64,000 nucleotides of DNA from Elymus sibiricus (GCA_039707655.1 CM077676.1:242004866-242068865); one strand, 5' to 3'. Numbered from the stretch's first letter, positions 37,096-49,729 are shown. Numbers and translations are program-made. The notes: generated by a model not told the origin, from the letters alone.

Positions 37096-38433
37096 ATGGA
37101 GCTAAAGACGAGGCTAACCACGACCCCTGTCTTAATCCTTCCAGACATTCACAAGAGCTTCGACATATACTGTGATGCTTCCAGGCGTGGAATTGGCTGC
37201 TTACTAATGCAAGAAGGAAAGGTTGTAGCATATGCATCCAGACAGCTACGACCTCATGAGGAGAACTACCCCACCCATGACCTAGAATTAGCAGCCGTGG
37301 TTCACACCCTAAAGATTTGGAGGCATTATCTTATTGGGCAGCGGTGTGAGATATACACGGACCATGAGAGTCTCAAGTATATTTTCACACAACCTGATCT
37401 CAATCTCAGGCAAAGAAGATGGCTTGAGCTGGTCAAGGACTATGACCTTGGGATCAATTATCATCCAGTAAAAGCCAATGTGGTCGCAGATGCCCTCAGT
37501 AGGAAACCAAGCACCGTGAATGCAATAACTGAAGGCATCCATCCAAGGTTACAGGAAGAATTTGCCAAGCTTAACTTGGTACTTTGTGGCCCGATTAGCC
37601 CGGATACGTTGGAAATCACTCCAACAGTTATGGAAGAAATTAAGGAAGCTCAGAAAGCATACAAGAGCATACATGAGATCAAGGAGAGCATACAACAAGG
37701 AAAGGCCAAGTCTTTCCGTGTTGACGATCAGGGAACAGTATGGTTTGATAACCGGATATGTGTGCCTGACCAAGAAAATCTAAGACAACAGATACTCCGA
37801 GAGGCGCATGAATCTGCATATTCCATTCACCCGAGAGGTACGAAAATGTACCAGGACCTTAGGGAAACTTTTTTGTGGCCAGGAATGCAAAGAGACATTG
37901 CGTACTACATCGCATGTTGCGATGTATGCAACAAGGTTAAAGCTGAGCACCAGAAACCAGCTAGATTGCTACAACCTTTACAGGTTCCCCAATGGAAATG
38001 GGACGACATATGCATGGACTTCATTGTTGGACTACCCAAGTCATCAAGAGGCCACGATGCCATCTGGGTTATCGTGGATATACTCACCAAAGTGGCTCAC
38101 TTCATTCCAGTAAAGACTACTTTCAAGGCCGATCAGCTCGCGCAGCTCTATATGTCCCAGATTGTCAGCCTTCATGGAGTACCCAGGTCCATCACATCGG
38201 ATAGAGGGTATTTGTGCACCTCAATATTCTGGCTACGTTTGCACCAGGCTCTGGGAACCGTGTTGAAGCATAGCACTGCATATCATCCACAAACGGACGG
38301 GCAGACCGAACAAGTGAACCAGATATTGGAGGATATGCTTCGGTCTTGTGCCCTCACCTATGGACCCAAGTGGGAGGACAGTCTACCCCATGCGGAATTT
38401 TCTTACAACAATAGCTATTAGGCAAGTCTCAAG
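37096..38433 (+). pseudogene. C RNase H and integrase core
   Basis: The RNase H has [12 protein letters not shown], the LELAAVV and YTDHESL motifs and ends at the conserved [12 protein letters not shown]. Integrase follows with an HHCC zinc domain ([14 protein letters not shown] ... [12 protein letters not shown]) and catalytic residues in [10 protein letters not shown] (Asp), SITSDRG (Asp) and [13 protein letters not shown] (Glu). All three acidic residues are kept. Open for 441 codons from 37096, then one TAG at 38419 in the conserved NNSYQ phrase. The product would insert the cDNA with a 5-bp stagger, matching the CGAAG duplication. Confidence 0.92.
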
Positions 38434-39018
38434 ATGTCACCATTTGAAGCACTATATGGGCGTAAATGCCGCACCCCCTTAAACTGGTCACAGACAGGAG
38501 ACAGCCACATCTTTGGCACGGATTTGATGCTCGAGGGTGAGAAACAAGTTAAGGAAATTCAGGACCGCTTGAGAGCAGCCAAATCCCGTCAAAAGAGTTA
38601 CTATGACCCTAAACACCGAGAAGTAACTTTTGAACCTGGAGAGTACGCTTACCTCCGAGTGACACCCATGAAAGGGGTAAAGAGGTTCCATACCCGAGGA
38701 AAACTTGCGCCCAGATATATCGGTCCCTTTCCAGTGATTGCTAGAAGAGGCAGAGTAGCTTATCAGTTGGAGCTACCACCGGAATTGGCCGACGTTCATG
38801 ATGTCTTCCACATATCACAACTGAGAAAGTGCATTGCACCTCCGATCAAATAGGCAGATATGGGTGAACTAGAGTTAACCAAGGATCTAACCTATGAGGA
38901 AAAGCCTGTCAGAATCTTGGATGAGATGGAAAGAACCACTAGGAGTAAGGTGATCAGATTTTTCAAGGTACTGTGGGAGCAACATACCGAGGAAGAGGCT
39001 ACCTAGGAAAGAAAGGAT
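38434..39018 (+). pseudogene. C integrase C-terminus with chromodomain
   Basis: After MSPFEALYGRKCRTPL the GPY/F module reads GKLAPRYIGPFPVI and VHDVFHISQLRKC. A TAG at 38851 separates it from a chromodomain-like segment (about 38888-39018): YEEKPVRILD, SKVIRFFKVLW and EEEAT, followed by a TAG at 39004 where family members have Trp. Such chromodomains are thought to steer chromovirus integration to marked chromatin. The plant group-II form lacks some aromatic cage residues. Confidence 0.82.
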
Positions 39019-39084
39019 TTTCTGAGATCAGCATATTCATATTTGTTCCCTGAACAACCGAATCTCGAGGACGAGATTCATCCT

Positions 39085-39096
39085 AAGGGGGGTAGG
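39085..39096 (+). other. Polypurine tract of C
   Basis: AAGGGGGGTAGG ends two bases before the 3' LTR. Confidence 0.85.
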
Positions 39097-39098
39097 TT

Positions 39099-40261
39099 TG
39101 TGACACCCTGGTTTTGGCCACTTTTTCTTTGCATTTATTTTTCTGGTTTTATTTGCAATTTGCTAGGTTTTGGAATCAATCCATCGGACTCTGGACTTGA
39201 GCACACTTTCATCTCTTTTCCCAAGTGTGCCAAGTTTCTCATATTCTCTCTACAACCCTTTTGGACCAAACCCTAATTTCTATTCTTCCAAGATAATTCA
39301 TTTTCTTCCTTGAAAATGCCCATCTTCACTATGGGTTGTCAAGCAACCTATAGATTTGTTGATTAGAAAAAAATCCCAAATTAATACCACTCATTCTTGA
39401 TGTCATCTACTCCCACAATCTCCAAAAATATTTCATTGCTTAGTGCAAAGTTTTGCCCAGAATATTCCTTTTCTATTCTGGACATAACTGGCCTTTGTGA
39501 AGCAACTTATATTTTCATAATTCAGAAAATTCCCAAAATAATCCCTGAGATACTAGGGGTTATATCTTTCCACAATATCCAAAAATATCATCTAGTACAG
39601 TGCAAATTTTCAGCAAAAATATTCTGACAAACTTCTGGTCATTTCAAACCTCTCTGAAGGAAGTACCAGTTAGAAGTACCCATTTCAGCTGAAATTTTTA
39701 TGGCATCATGGCACCACCAAATAACCTCCAAATACCCAATGTCAATTCAAGAAGATTATCCATATGAGTACCTCTCCCTGAACAAGTTTCTGGACCAGAA
39801 CATGGTTTGCACATGGACTATGCTCAAATCTTTGTCAAAGTTGCTCAAATTTACCCAGCATGTACTCCTTCCTACCTAGAATCTCCTAGACAAATCATTT
39901 GGCTCAATCCCTAGCTCATCTTCTCTCTGGAATCCTCTCAAGTATCTGACCAGAAACTATTCTTGATGCTACCCTTCAGCTCAGGATGAACCTAGCCAAT
40001 CCAGTGACACGGGGAGACTCCAGGATCCAAGGACGGAACACCAGACACGGTCTGGCAGGCCAGCTCGCGCCGTGTGCACCACTGCATGCGGTGACCACGC
40101 GGCCAGCTCTGCCAAACATGCGCTCTGGGCGCCGCCAGGCATGGGTCTCGTCAGAGCGATACACCCGCGTCGCCGTACTTCGTCCGCTCGCGTCGACAAC
40201 CTCTCCACCGTCCACGTAGTCGCTCCAGAGCCTTCCCCTTGCCAGAAACACCCTCGCCGAC
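39099..40261 (+). repeat. 3' LTR of C, part 1
   Basis: Matches 29962-31110 and is cut by D at 40261, in the GC-rich promoter block upstream of the TATA box. D therefore separates U3 from the core promoter of this LTR. Confidence 0.93.
40257..40261. repeat. Target-site duplication of D, left copy (CCGAC)
   Basis: CCGAC precedes TGCTACTTG; repeated at 47448-47452, where the C LTR resumes. Confidence 0.92.
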
Positions 40262-41800
40262 TGCTACTTGTAGCTTGCGTTGGTATTTTCCCCGAAGAGG
40301 AAGGGATGATGCAACACAGTAGAGATAAGTATTTCCCTCAATTATGAAACCAAGGTTATCGAACCAGTAGGAGAATCACGCAACACCTCGTTAGCAGCAC
40401 CTGCACACAAACAACAAATCTTGCACCCAACGCAAACGAGGGGTTGTCAATCCCTCGGCGGTCAATTGCAAGATTAAATTGTATGTGATAGATAGATAGA
40501 TTGAAACAAATAAAATAAATAAAAGAAAATGGCAGCAATATTTTTAGGGTTTTAGTAATATGATTTAGATAGACCCAGGGGCCATAGATTTCACTAGAGG
40601 CTTCTCTCAAGAAAATAGCATACGGTGGGTAGACAAATTACTGTTGGGCAATTGATAGAAAAGAAAATAATCATGATGATATCCAAGGCAATGATCATGT
40701 ATATAGGCATCACGTCCGAGACAAGTAGACCGACTCCTGCCTGCATCTACTACTATTACTCCACACATCGACCACTATCCAGCATGCATCTAGTGTATTA
40801 AGTCCATAAAGAATGGAGTAACGCCTTAAGAACGATGACATGATGTAGACAAGATAAACTCACGTATGAATAAATCCCATCTTTTTACCCTTAATAGCAA
40901 CAATACATACGTGTCATGTCCCTTTCTGTCATTGGGATTGAGCACCGCAAGATCGAACCCATTACAAGGCACCTCTTCCCATGGCAAGATAAATCAATCT
41001 AGTTGGCCAAACCAAATCAATAGATCGGAGAAGAAATACGAAGCTATAATAATCATGCTTAAAAGAGATCAGAAAAGACTCAAATAATATTCATGGATAA
41101 TCTGATCATAAACAGACAATTCATCGGATCCCAACAAACACACCGCAAAAAGTGATTACATCGGATAGAACTCCAAGAACAACGAGGAGAACATTGTATT
41201 GAAGATCAAAAAGAGAGAAGAAGTCATCTAGCTACTGCCTATGGACCCGAAGGTCTGTGGTAAACTACTCACGCATCATCGGAAGGGCAGCAAGGTTGAT
41301 GTAGAGCCCCTCCGTGATCGATTCCCCCTCCGGCGGAGTACCGGAGAAGGCCTCCAGATGGGACCTCTCTGGAACAGAAAAAGTATTTCGTGGACTCCCC
41401 TGAGGGTTTCTGATTTTTCCTGAATTTATAGTGGTGGAATTAGGTCAAACGGAGCTGGGGTGGGCCCACGAGGCACCAGGGCACGCCTGCCCCCCCTAGG
41501 CGCGCCCTGGTGGCTCGTGGCCACCTCCTCTGGCGTCTGGTCTTCTCCCGAAGCTTCTAGTGTTTATCTTGTCCAGAAAAAAATCTCCAAAAGTTTCGTG
41601 GCATTTGGACTTCGTTTGGTATTGATTTTCTGTAAAACAAAAAACAGGGCAGAAAACAGCAACTGGCACTGGGCACTAAGTTAATAGGTTAGTCTCCAAA
41701 AATGATATATAATTGCTGTAAATGTATATAAAAACATCCACGATTTATAATATAACAGCATGGAACAATCAAAAATTATAGATACGTTGGAGACGTATCA
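40262..41800 (-). repeat. 3' LTR of D
   Basis: On the minus strand it begins TGATACGTCTCC at 41800 and ends CAAGTAGCA at 40262. It matches 45898-47447. Confidence 0.93.
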
Positions 41801-41814
41801 GCATCCCCAAGCTT
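41801..41814 (-). other. Polypurine tract of D
   Basis: On the minus strand AAGCTTGGGGATGC abuts the LTR start. The same word occurs twice more inside the internal region near 43597-43610 and 43652-43667. Confidence 0.8.
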
Positions 41815-44302
41815 AATTCCTGCTCGTCCTCGAGTAGGTAAATGATAAAAATAGAATTTTTGATGTGGAATGCTGCCTATCATATTCATCACATATTCTT
41901 TTCTTTTATAGCATGGACATTGGACTTGAATGATTCAAAGAAATAGTCTATAATTTGACATGAAGATATAAATACTCAAGCATGCTAACAAGCAACCATG
42001 TCTTTCGAAATATCAACGCTAAAGAAAGTTATCCCTAGCCCATTATGCTCAATCATTGATCCATTCATGAAACACACTCAAATATTAGCTACATCCAATG
42101 CACAAGTATGACAATAGTGCTCTCCAGTTGGTGCTTTTGTAAGAGAAGATGGAGACTCAAATAAAATAAAAATTGCATAAAAGTAAATAGATAGGCCCTT
42201 CGCAGAGGGAAGCAGAGATTTGTCAAATGTGTCAGAGCTCAAAGCTGAAATTAAAGAGATAAAAATATTTTGAGAGGCATGCTTTTCCTGTCAACGAAAA
42301 CGACCGAGAATTCCCATTATTTTTCATGCTAGACACATCATAGGCGGTTCCCAAACAGAAAGTAAAGTTTATTTCCTTTCCACCATTCTTTCACAATCCA
42401 TGGCTAGCCGTATCCACGGGTGCCCTCCATACCAACACTTTCCAAGGAACTTTGTTGTTATTAATTTTTGATTTCATTGTGGGACTGGGCATCCTTATTA
42501 CCGGCCACTCTCTCGTGCAATGACAAGTGAATAAACACTCATCGTGAGAATAACACACCTAGCATGGAAAATAATGGCCACCCCCTGCCGCTTCATGAGC
42601 GGTACAGGCACACAAAACAGAAAAATTATTTTGAAAATTAGAGTTGGCACATGCAAATTTACTTGGAACGGCATTGAAATACCGCATATAGGTAGATATA
42701 GTGGACTCATTTGGCACAAATTGGGTTTAAGGAGTTTGGATGCACAAGCAGTATTTTCGCTTAGTACAAATGAAGGCTAGCAAATAGATTGAGAAGCAAC
42801 CAACCAAAAAACGAAAACGGTCATAAACATGCATTGAACATAACTAACACCGAATAATGCACCATAAGTAGGATATAATTTCTTTGCATAACTATTGACT
42901 TAATGTGCATGCATAAGGAATCACAAACCTTAACACTAATATTTTTACTAAATCACAATTACTCACTAACATGACTCACATATTATCATTTCCATATCGC
43001 AAAACTATTGCAAGGAATCACACTTATCATATCCAATGATCTATATGAAAGTTTTTATTATATCCCTCTTGAATATTCATCACTTTGGGACCAAATTCAT
43101 ATCTTGTGCAAATTACCGTTACTATCATCAACTCTCAAAAAGATTTAAGTGAAGCATGAGAGTGCAAATATTTCTTCAAAATTTCAATCTTATCGATTCT
43201 CAAAATAATATAAGTGAAGCATGAGAATTTATTTCTTCAAAATTTTAATCTTGTCAATTCTCAAAATAATATAAGTGAAGCATGAGAATTTATTTCTTCA
43301 AAATATAGCCACCGCCGTGCTCAAAAAGATTTAAGTGAAGCACTAGAGCAACTGCCTAGCCCAAAAAATTTAAGTGAAGCACATAGAGTATTCTAACAAA
43401 TGATGATAAACGTGTGGCTCTCTCAAGATAGGTGTGTTCAGCAAAGATGATTGTGATAAACTAAAAAGCAAACAAAGCAAAGACTCATATAATACAAGAC
43501 GCTCCAAGCAAAACACATATCATGTGACGAATAAAAATATAGCTCCAAGTAAAATTACCGATGGTTGGTAGAAGAAAGAGGGGATGTCTTCCGGGGCATC
43601 CCCAAGCTTAGACGCTTGAGTCTTCCTAGAATATTACCTTGGGGTGCCTCGGGCATCCCCAAGCTTAGGCTTTTGCTACTCCTTATTCCTTCATCCATTG
43701 TGATCTCACCCAAAACTTGAAAACTTCAATCACACAAAACTCAACAAAACCTTCGTGAGATCCGTTAGTATAACAAAATAAATCACTACTTTAAGTACTG
43801 TTGCAAACCCATTCATATTTTATTTTTGCATTATACCTACTGTACTCTAACTTCACCATGGCTTATACCCCCCGATACAATCCATAGATTCATAAAAACA
43901 AGCAAGTAGTGCATCAAAAACAGAATATGTCAAAAACAGAACAGTCTGTAGAAATCTATTTAAAAGCCATACTTCTGTAACTCCAAAAATTCTGAAAAAT
44001 TAGGACAACGTGGGAAATTCATATACCAATACTGTGTAAAAATTTCAGATTTTTCTGATGCTCCAATACTGGACGCAAAACTTTCTGTTTTCCAAACCGC
44101 ATCAATTATACTATCTTCCAAATTATCCTAAAGGCTTTACTTGGCACAAACACTAATTAAAAACACAAAAACACAATCATACCAGTAGAATAATTGTGAA
44201 AACACACAATAACAGAAAAAATATTATTTTATTCATTGGGTTGCCTCCCAAGAAGCTCTTTCTTTATAGCCATTAAGATAGACTTTGAGATTTCAATGAT
44301 GG
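41815..44302 (-). other. Non-coding internal region of D
   Basis: AT-rich sequence without a convincing ORF on either strand. Its right half (about 43380-44280) is shared with G in the same order. It holds internal copies of the PPT-like word and a short tandem array. Confidence 0.7.
43131..43385. repeat. Imperfect tandem array in D internal region
   Basis: The phrase TTAAGTGAAGCA or ATAAGTGAAGCA recurs five times (near 43145, 43210, 43271, 43331 and 43370), spaced about 40-65 bp, with longer shared units around the middle copies. G's match ends inside this motif. Confidence 0.75.
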
Positions 44303-45646
44303 TCACATGAAAGATAAGAATTGAAGCACAAAGAGAGCATCATAATACATGTGACAAGCACATTTAAGTCTAACATACTTCCTATGCATAGGAATTTTAT
44401 ATGCAAACAAATTATCAAGACGAGAAACATCTAGCATATGCAAAGGAGAGGAGTAAAACATTGACAATCTCAACATAACGAGAGGTAATTTAGTAACATG
44501 AAAATTTCTACAACCATATTTCCCTCTCTCATAATAATTATATGTAGGATCATAATCAAATTCAATAATATTGCTATCATATAAAATTTTCTCTCCATGA
44601 TCCACATGCATAAAATTCTTATAGTCTTCCAAAATAGTGGGATTAACATCAACTGAAGTCATGACCTCTCCAAACCCACTTTTATCAAAAATTTCATAAG
44701 ATTGATAATTCTCCAAAGTAGTGGGATCATTATTACCTAAAGTTGATGCTCTTCCAAACCCACTTTTAATAGTGTTGCAAATTTTATTATCAATAACATA
44801 TTCATCATGAGGCTTAAATTAATTTTCAAGATCATAAAAAGCATTATCACCCCAATCATGATCATTGCAATAAGTAGTGGACATGACAAAATTATCATCC
44901 GCAAGCTTGTGATTTTGCAAATCATTAGCACAATTGACACTAATAGAATTTATAGTAACATCATTGCAATCATGCTTTTCATTCAAGGGGCTATCAAGTA
45001 TAGGTGTTATAGCAAGTTCATCTCTATAAGCATCTTTAATATTTGCATCGTGGCCATAAGATTAACAAGCATCATGTTGATCAAGAGGTGATATTTCAAT
45101 CGAATCATCGGAATCATGATTATCTATAGATTCATGTGTATCATTATTCTCTTCCAAAGCAGCAGCCATTCTCTCAATAAAGTCACCAACATAGGCATTA
45201 GATGCATAATTTTCATAGCAATACTTAAGTATGGCAAAATTTTCAGATTTGTGGAAAGTAATATCATACTTTTCAATCAAAGAAGCAACTTCATAAGCAC
45301 CCTTAAAAGCAACAAATTCTTCAATTTGTTCGATATCATAGTAATTATAAACACCCTTGGCATAAGAAGACAAGATTTCATTATCATTAAACTCACATAG
45401 GTAGGGAAGCTGTTTTTTAGGGTTCTTAGAGCAACAAGTAAAATCATAAATTTCACATAGATTCCAAGCATAGCATAGCAAACAATTTATTTGACGCCAT
45501 AATAGTCTCCCTTTTTCAGACAAACGGTGACGCACAAAATGAGCTTGCTCATCTAAAGATTTTCCCTCAACTAAACTAGTTGGGGTTTCGGCACGAGCAC
45601 GAATGGATAGAAGATGATACAAGTAGTAAACTTTAAGTTGATCCAT
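44303..45646 (-). pseudogene. D single ORF, lineage-specific protein of unknown function
   Basis: One minus-strand frame runs from ATG 45646 (MDQLKVYYLYHLLS) to 44303, about 448 codons, with stops at 45062 (TAA) and near 44818 (TAA, where G has a Leu codon). It starts about 220 bp after the PBS. The N-terminal part (GKSLDEQAHFVRHRLSEKG, FVAFKGAYEVASL) looks globular; the middle is very acidic; the end carries repeated SGFGR/SGFGE phrases and a basic FAYKIPMHRKYVRLKC segment. I recognise no enzyme or gag domain. The same C-terminal half is decayed in G, so the protein is a shared trait of this lineage. Confidence 0.65.
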
Positions 45647-45867
45647 ATCAATAGATTTTTAGCAAGTAAAGATGCAAGCAAATAGAAGGCACATGGAAAC
45701 ACAAGCAAAGATAGCAAACAAGCAAAAAGGCAAACGGAAAATATTTTTGTATTTTTGTAAAAACGTTTTAGAAGTGGGGGAGATGAAAACGAGAGGCAAA
45801 TGGCAAATAAAATAAATGCAAGGACATGAGAGTTTATGCAAAGGTACTTGATAGATGTTGATGATGT

Positions 45868-45886
45868 CTCCCCGGCAACGGCGCTA
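45868..45886 (-). other. Primer-binding site of D (tRNA-Asp type)
   Basis: On the minus strand TAGCGCCGTTGCCGGGGAG. Athila-type elements use TGGCGCCGTTGCCGGGGA, complementary to tRNA-Asp; here the second base is A instead of G. It lies 11 bp from the LTR end. Confidence 0.85.
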
Positions 45887-45897
45887 GAAATTCTTCC

Positions 45898-47447
45898 TGC
45901 TACTTGTAGCCTGCGTTGGTATTTTCCCCGAAGAGGAAGGGATGATGCAGCACAGTAGAGATAAGTATTTTCCTCAGTTATGAAACCAAGGTTATCAAAC
46001 CAGTAGGAGAATCACGCAACACCTCGTTAGCAGCACCTGCACACAAACAACAAATCCTTGCACCCAACGCAAAGGAGAGGTTGTCAATCCCTCGGCGGTC
46101 AATTGCAAGATTAAATTGTATGTGATAGATAGATAGATTGAAACAAAATAAAATAAATAAAAGGAAATGGCAGCAATATTTTTAGGGTTTTAGTAATATG
46201 ATTTAGATAGACCCAGAGGCCATAGATTTCACTAGAGGCTTCTCTCAAGAAAATAGCATACGGTGGGTAGACAAATTACTGTTGCGCAATTGATAGAAAA
46301 GCAAATAATCATGACGATATCCAAGGCAATGATCATGTATATAGGCATCACGTCCGAGACAAGTAGACCGACTCCTGCCTGCATCTACTACCACACATCG
46401 ACCGCTATCCAACATGCATCTAGTGTATTAAGTCCATAAAGAACGGAGTAACGCCTTAAGAACGATGACATGATGTAGACAAAGATAAACTCACGTATGA
46501 ATAAACCCCATCTTTTTACCATTAATAGCAATGATACATGCGTGCCATGTCCCTTTCTGTCACTGGGATTGAGCACCGCAAGATCGAACCCATTACAAGG
46601 CACCTCTTCCCATGGCAAGATAAATCAATCTAGTTGGCCAAACCAAATCAATAGACCGGAGAAGAAATACGAAGCTATAATAATCATGCATAAAAGAGAT
46701 CAGAAAAGACTCAAATAATATTCATGGATAATCTGATCATAAACTCACAATTCATCGGATCCCAACAAACACACCGCAAAAAGCGATTACACCGGATAGA
46801 ACTCCAAGAACATCGAGGAGAACATTGTATTGAAGATCAAAAAGAGAGAAGAAGCCATCTAGCTACTGCCTATGGACCCGAAGGTCTATGGTAAACTACT
46901 CACGCATCATCGGAAGGGCAGCAAGGTTGATGTAGAGCCCCTCCGTGATCGATTCCCCCTCCGGCGGAGTACCGGAGAAGGCCTCCAGATGGGATCTCTC
47001 TGGAACAGAAACTTGCGGCGGCGGAAAAAGTATTTCGTGGACTCCCCTGAGGGTTTCTAATTTTTCCTAAATTTATAGTGGTGAAAATAGGTCAAACGGA
47101 GCTAGGGGTTAGCCCACGACGCACCAGGGCGCGCCTGCCCCCCCAGGCGTGCCCTGGTGGCTCGTGGCCACGTCCTCTGGCATCTGGTCTTCTCCCGAAG
47201 CTTCTAGTGTTTATCTTGTCTAGAAAAAAATCTCCAAAAAGTTTTGTGGCATTTGGACTTCGTTTGGTATTGATTTTCTGTAAAACAAAAATAGGGCAGA
47301 AAACATCAACTGGCACTGGGCACTAAGTTAATAGGTTAGTCTCCAAAAATGATATATAATTGCTGTAAATGTATATAAAAACATCCAAGATTGATAATAT
47401 AACAGCATGGAACAATCAAAAATTATAGATACATTGGAGATGTATCA
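45898..47447 (-). repeat. 5' LTR of D
   Basis: On the minus strand it begins at 47447 (TGATACATCTCC) and ends at 45898. It matches 40262-41800 with scattered transitions and small indels, including GCGGCGG near 47010 that is absent from the other copy. Confidence 0.93.
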
Positions 47448-47452
47448 CCGAC
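47448..47452. repeat. Target-site duplication of D, right copy (CCGAC)
   Basis: Matches 40257-40261. Confidence 0.92.
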
Positions 47453-49724
47453 CGCCACCGAACGCCGCCATTGTGGCACCCGTGCTGTCACTGTGGCCGC
47501 GCTGGCTGTCCTCTTCTCCTCGCCGTGCTATCTCGTCGCATTAACTCCCCTACACTCCTCCATCACCTCGCCCGCTCCATGACGGCCAGCTCCTCGTCCT
47601 TATTCCGGCGACATGTCCGCGGCGCCGAGCGGCTCGGCCACTGCCCGTTCACCTATAAAAGGCCCCACCCGGCCTCTCTCCACCTCACCACTCCACCTCT
47701 CCCCCTCCCAATCGCTACCAGAGCACCCCAGTGAGGGCCGGGAGCTCGTTTCCCTCAGCTTCGACTGAAGCTCTGCCGCCGATCCCCCACTCTGCTCCAG
47801 CTAGCTCCACTCCACCTCAGCCTCACCTGACCCCGTCTTCGAGCTCAGTGCACTCCCCTGACCCTGCCTGACCTCTTCCCTGGCCGACGTGCTGCCGGAA
47901 TCGCCATCTCCGACAACCACCAAAAGTAGCTGCCGCCGGAGAGGAAGGGGTTGACGCCATTAGGCCACCTCCGGAGAAGCTGCGGGTACAGGGAGACTCG
48001 CCGTTGAGTGCTTGATCCATCCCCGCCGTCTCCCGAGCTCGCCGCCGTCGCTATCGCCGGTGATCGCCGTCGGTGAGCCGCCTCGCCTCTGTTTCCCCCT
48101 CTCTCTCTCTATGTTTAAACCCAGCCGGGTCCCACCTGTCAGCGGCCCGCGCCCGCGCCCGAAGCGGTATAAGTGGAGGCGCCCCTCAACTTTACGCCTT
48201 CGACGTGGCCCGCTGTAGTTTTTTTTTTCTGTTTTCTGTTAAATTCAATTTTAATCCAGTTTGACCAGCAACTTTGACCAGTCATTACTTTTAAACCATG
48301 AGTCCAATTCAGTTGATTCTTTTTGCTGTGGTTTTGTCTTGACCTCCTCTATTTTCTGGCAAAAGTTGGTATTTTTCCAATGTGTACAGAATTTCTGGTT
48401 AAAAAAAGGCTTTATGTGACATTTTCTTTTGCTATTTAAAAATATTTTCAGAAGGAAATTGCTTTGAAGTTGAAGACCAGGAGTTTGCCAACACCCCACT
48501 TGAGCAAGGCAAGCCACATCATCCATTGCATAAGGCATTGCAATAGTATTGGCTTTATAATGGATTATTTTGCATTTAATTCAATTTAAATATGCCATAT
48601 TCCATATTGTTTGATATATTGCATAAACCTTGCCATGTAGTTCATTTATTCAACATAGCTATTATGACAAACAACTTTACATGATGAATGTCACTTTGTT
48701 GGTTGATCAAGTGCCACGAACCCGGACTTACCCGTGCAGCCACATCTACCGGAATGGGACAGCCTTGACTTGGTCTGACCGCGTGCTCTTTTACCGGTAC
48801 CACCAAAGAGGGAAGGTTATGCGTGCGTGCTACCCTGATTAGGTAGGCGACGATAACCTTGTGAGCCCAAGTTGAGTTATTTGCCGGCGTCCCCGTTTGG
48901 GACAGTTTAGTTTGGCCACGACGGTGGCAGGTGTCAGGAGTGACACAGGGGCCACCCAGGGCATGACCGGAAGGGAATGATTGTCGGTGGTATGATAGAG
49001 GAGTCATGGGTTAGGCAAGTTTCATTGGACGAATGTCCATGGTGTGGGTAAAGTGCGCAACCTCTGCAGAGTGAAATCCGCGTCCACGGTATTGGACACA
49101 ATCCGCACTAGGTCACACTGTATGGTCAACAGTAATAATGATGGAAGAACTCGTCTTAAAATCAGACGTGGTCTGTGGATCACGAGTGTTTCGGGGGTCA
49201 TGATATGAACCCGGAGAAGAGTAAGTTGATAACCGGAGCAGTAAGTTGAGCACTGCATTGCATAATTATTTTCCTGTGCATTTATCCTAGTCATTGCCAC
49301 GCTGTTGTTTGCTGCACTGTTTTGGTTGCTGTGAGCTTGCGAGTACATTCCAAGTACTCACCTGGCATATTATGCCAGATGCAGGAGAAGCCGAGGATGG
49401 AGATCCCGATGGTTCGTGCTATGCTAACTAGGTCTTGTCCCAGCAGTGTTCCTATGGGATGGAGTGTCCCATCCGATGTTCTGCTATGCCGTAGTTTTAG
49501 CCACCAGTACTGAGGCCCCTGAGATGTTCCATAAATAATGTAGATACTGTCATAGCATGAGTAGTGCCCTGGCCCCACTATCCTATGTGATATCTGATCT
49601 TGTACTTGTATCATATCAATAAAGATCAGTTCTATTCTGTTCCAAGTTGTTGTGTGTTTCCAGAAGACATGATCTCTGGGTTGGAAACACTGGGTAAACC
49701 GGTCCTCTGAGCCGGGGTGCCACA
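47453..49724 (+). repeat. 3' LTR of C, part 2
   Basis: Continues the LTR after D, matching 31111-33381, and ends GGTGCCACA before CGAAG. It contains the core promoter and the transcribed part of the LTR. Confidence 0.93.
47654..47661 (+). promoter_or_regulatory. TATA box in C 3' LTR
   Basis: TATAAAAG in the context CACC-TATAAAAG-GCCCC, the counterpart of 31316-31323. Its upstream U3 is displaced 7.2 kb by D. Confidence 0.7.
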
Positions 49725-49729
49725 CGAAG
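49725..49729. repeat. Target-site duplication of C, right copy (CGAAG)
   Basis: Matches 29957-29961. Confidence 0.92.

Larger units (their letters stand above)
40262..47447 (-). mobile_element. Element D: non-autonomous Athila-lineage (Sabrina/WHAM-like) element inserted in C 3' LTR
   Basis: LTRs of 1550 and 1539 bp in minus orientation flank a 4.1-kb internal region that has a PBS of tRNA-Asp type, one broken ORF and a long non-coding stretch. No gag, protease, RT or integrase motif is present, so it needs proteins from a related element. The TSD is CCGAC. By hand I count 7 substitutions and one indel in the first ~195 bp of the two LTRs. The Sabrina/WHAM assignment is from remembered resemblance of the LTR start (TGATACGTCTCCAACG) and needs a database check. 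Confidence 0.88.
29962..49724 (+). mobile_element. Element C: chromovirus (Tekay/Del-like) LTR retrotransposon with ORF0, split by D
   Basis: LTRs are 3420 bp and 3435 bp (the second in two pieces around D). It has a Met PBS, an extra ORF0, one gag-pol frame, a C-terminal type-II-like chromodomain and a PPT. TSD is CGAAG. LTR divergence is uneven by hand count: about 4 in the first 185 bp, about 16 in 180 bp of the GC-rich part near 31090. Clade is inferred from the chromodomain, Met PBS, long LTRs and ORF0. Confidence 0.92.

Noticed and set aside
43131..43385. Short regularly spaced repeats in D considered as a CRISPR-like array
   Set aside because: Units are imperfect, spacers are similar to each other, the sequence is in a plant retrotransposon and there are no cas genes.
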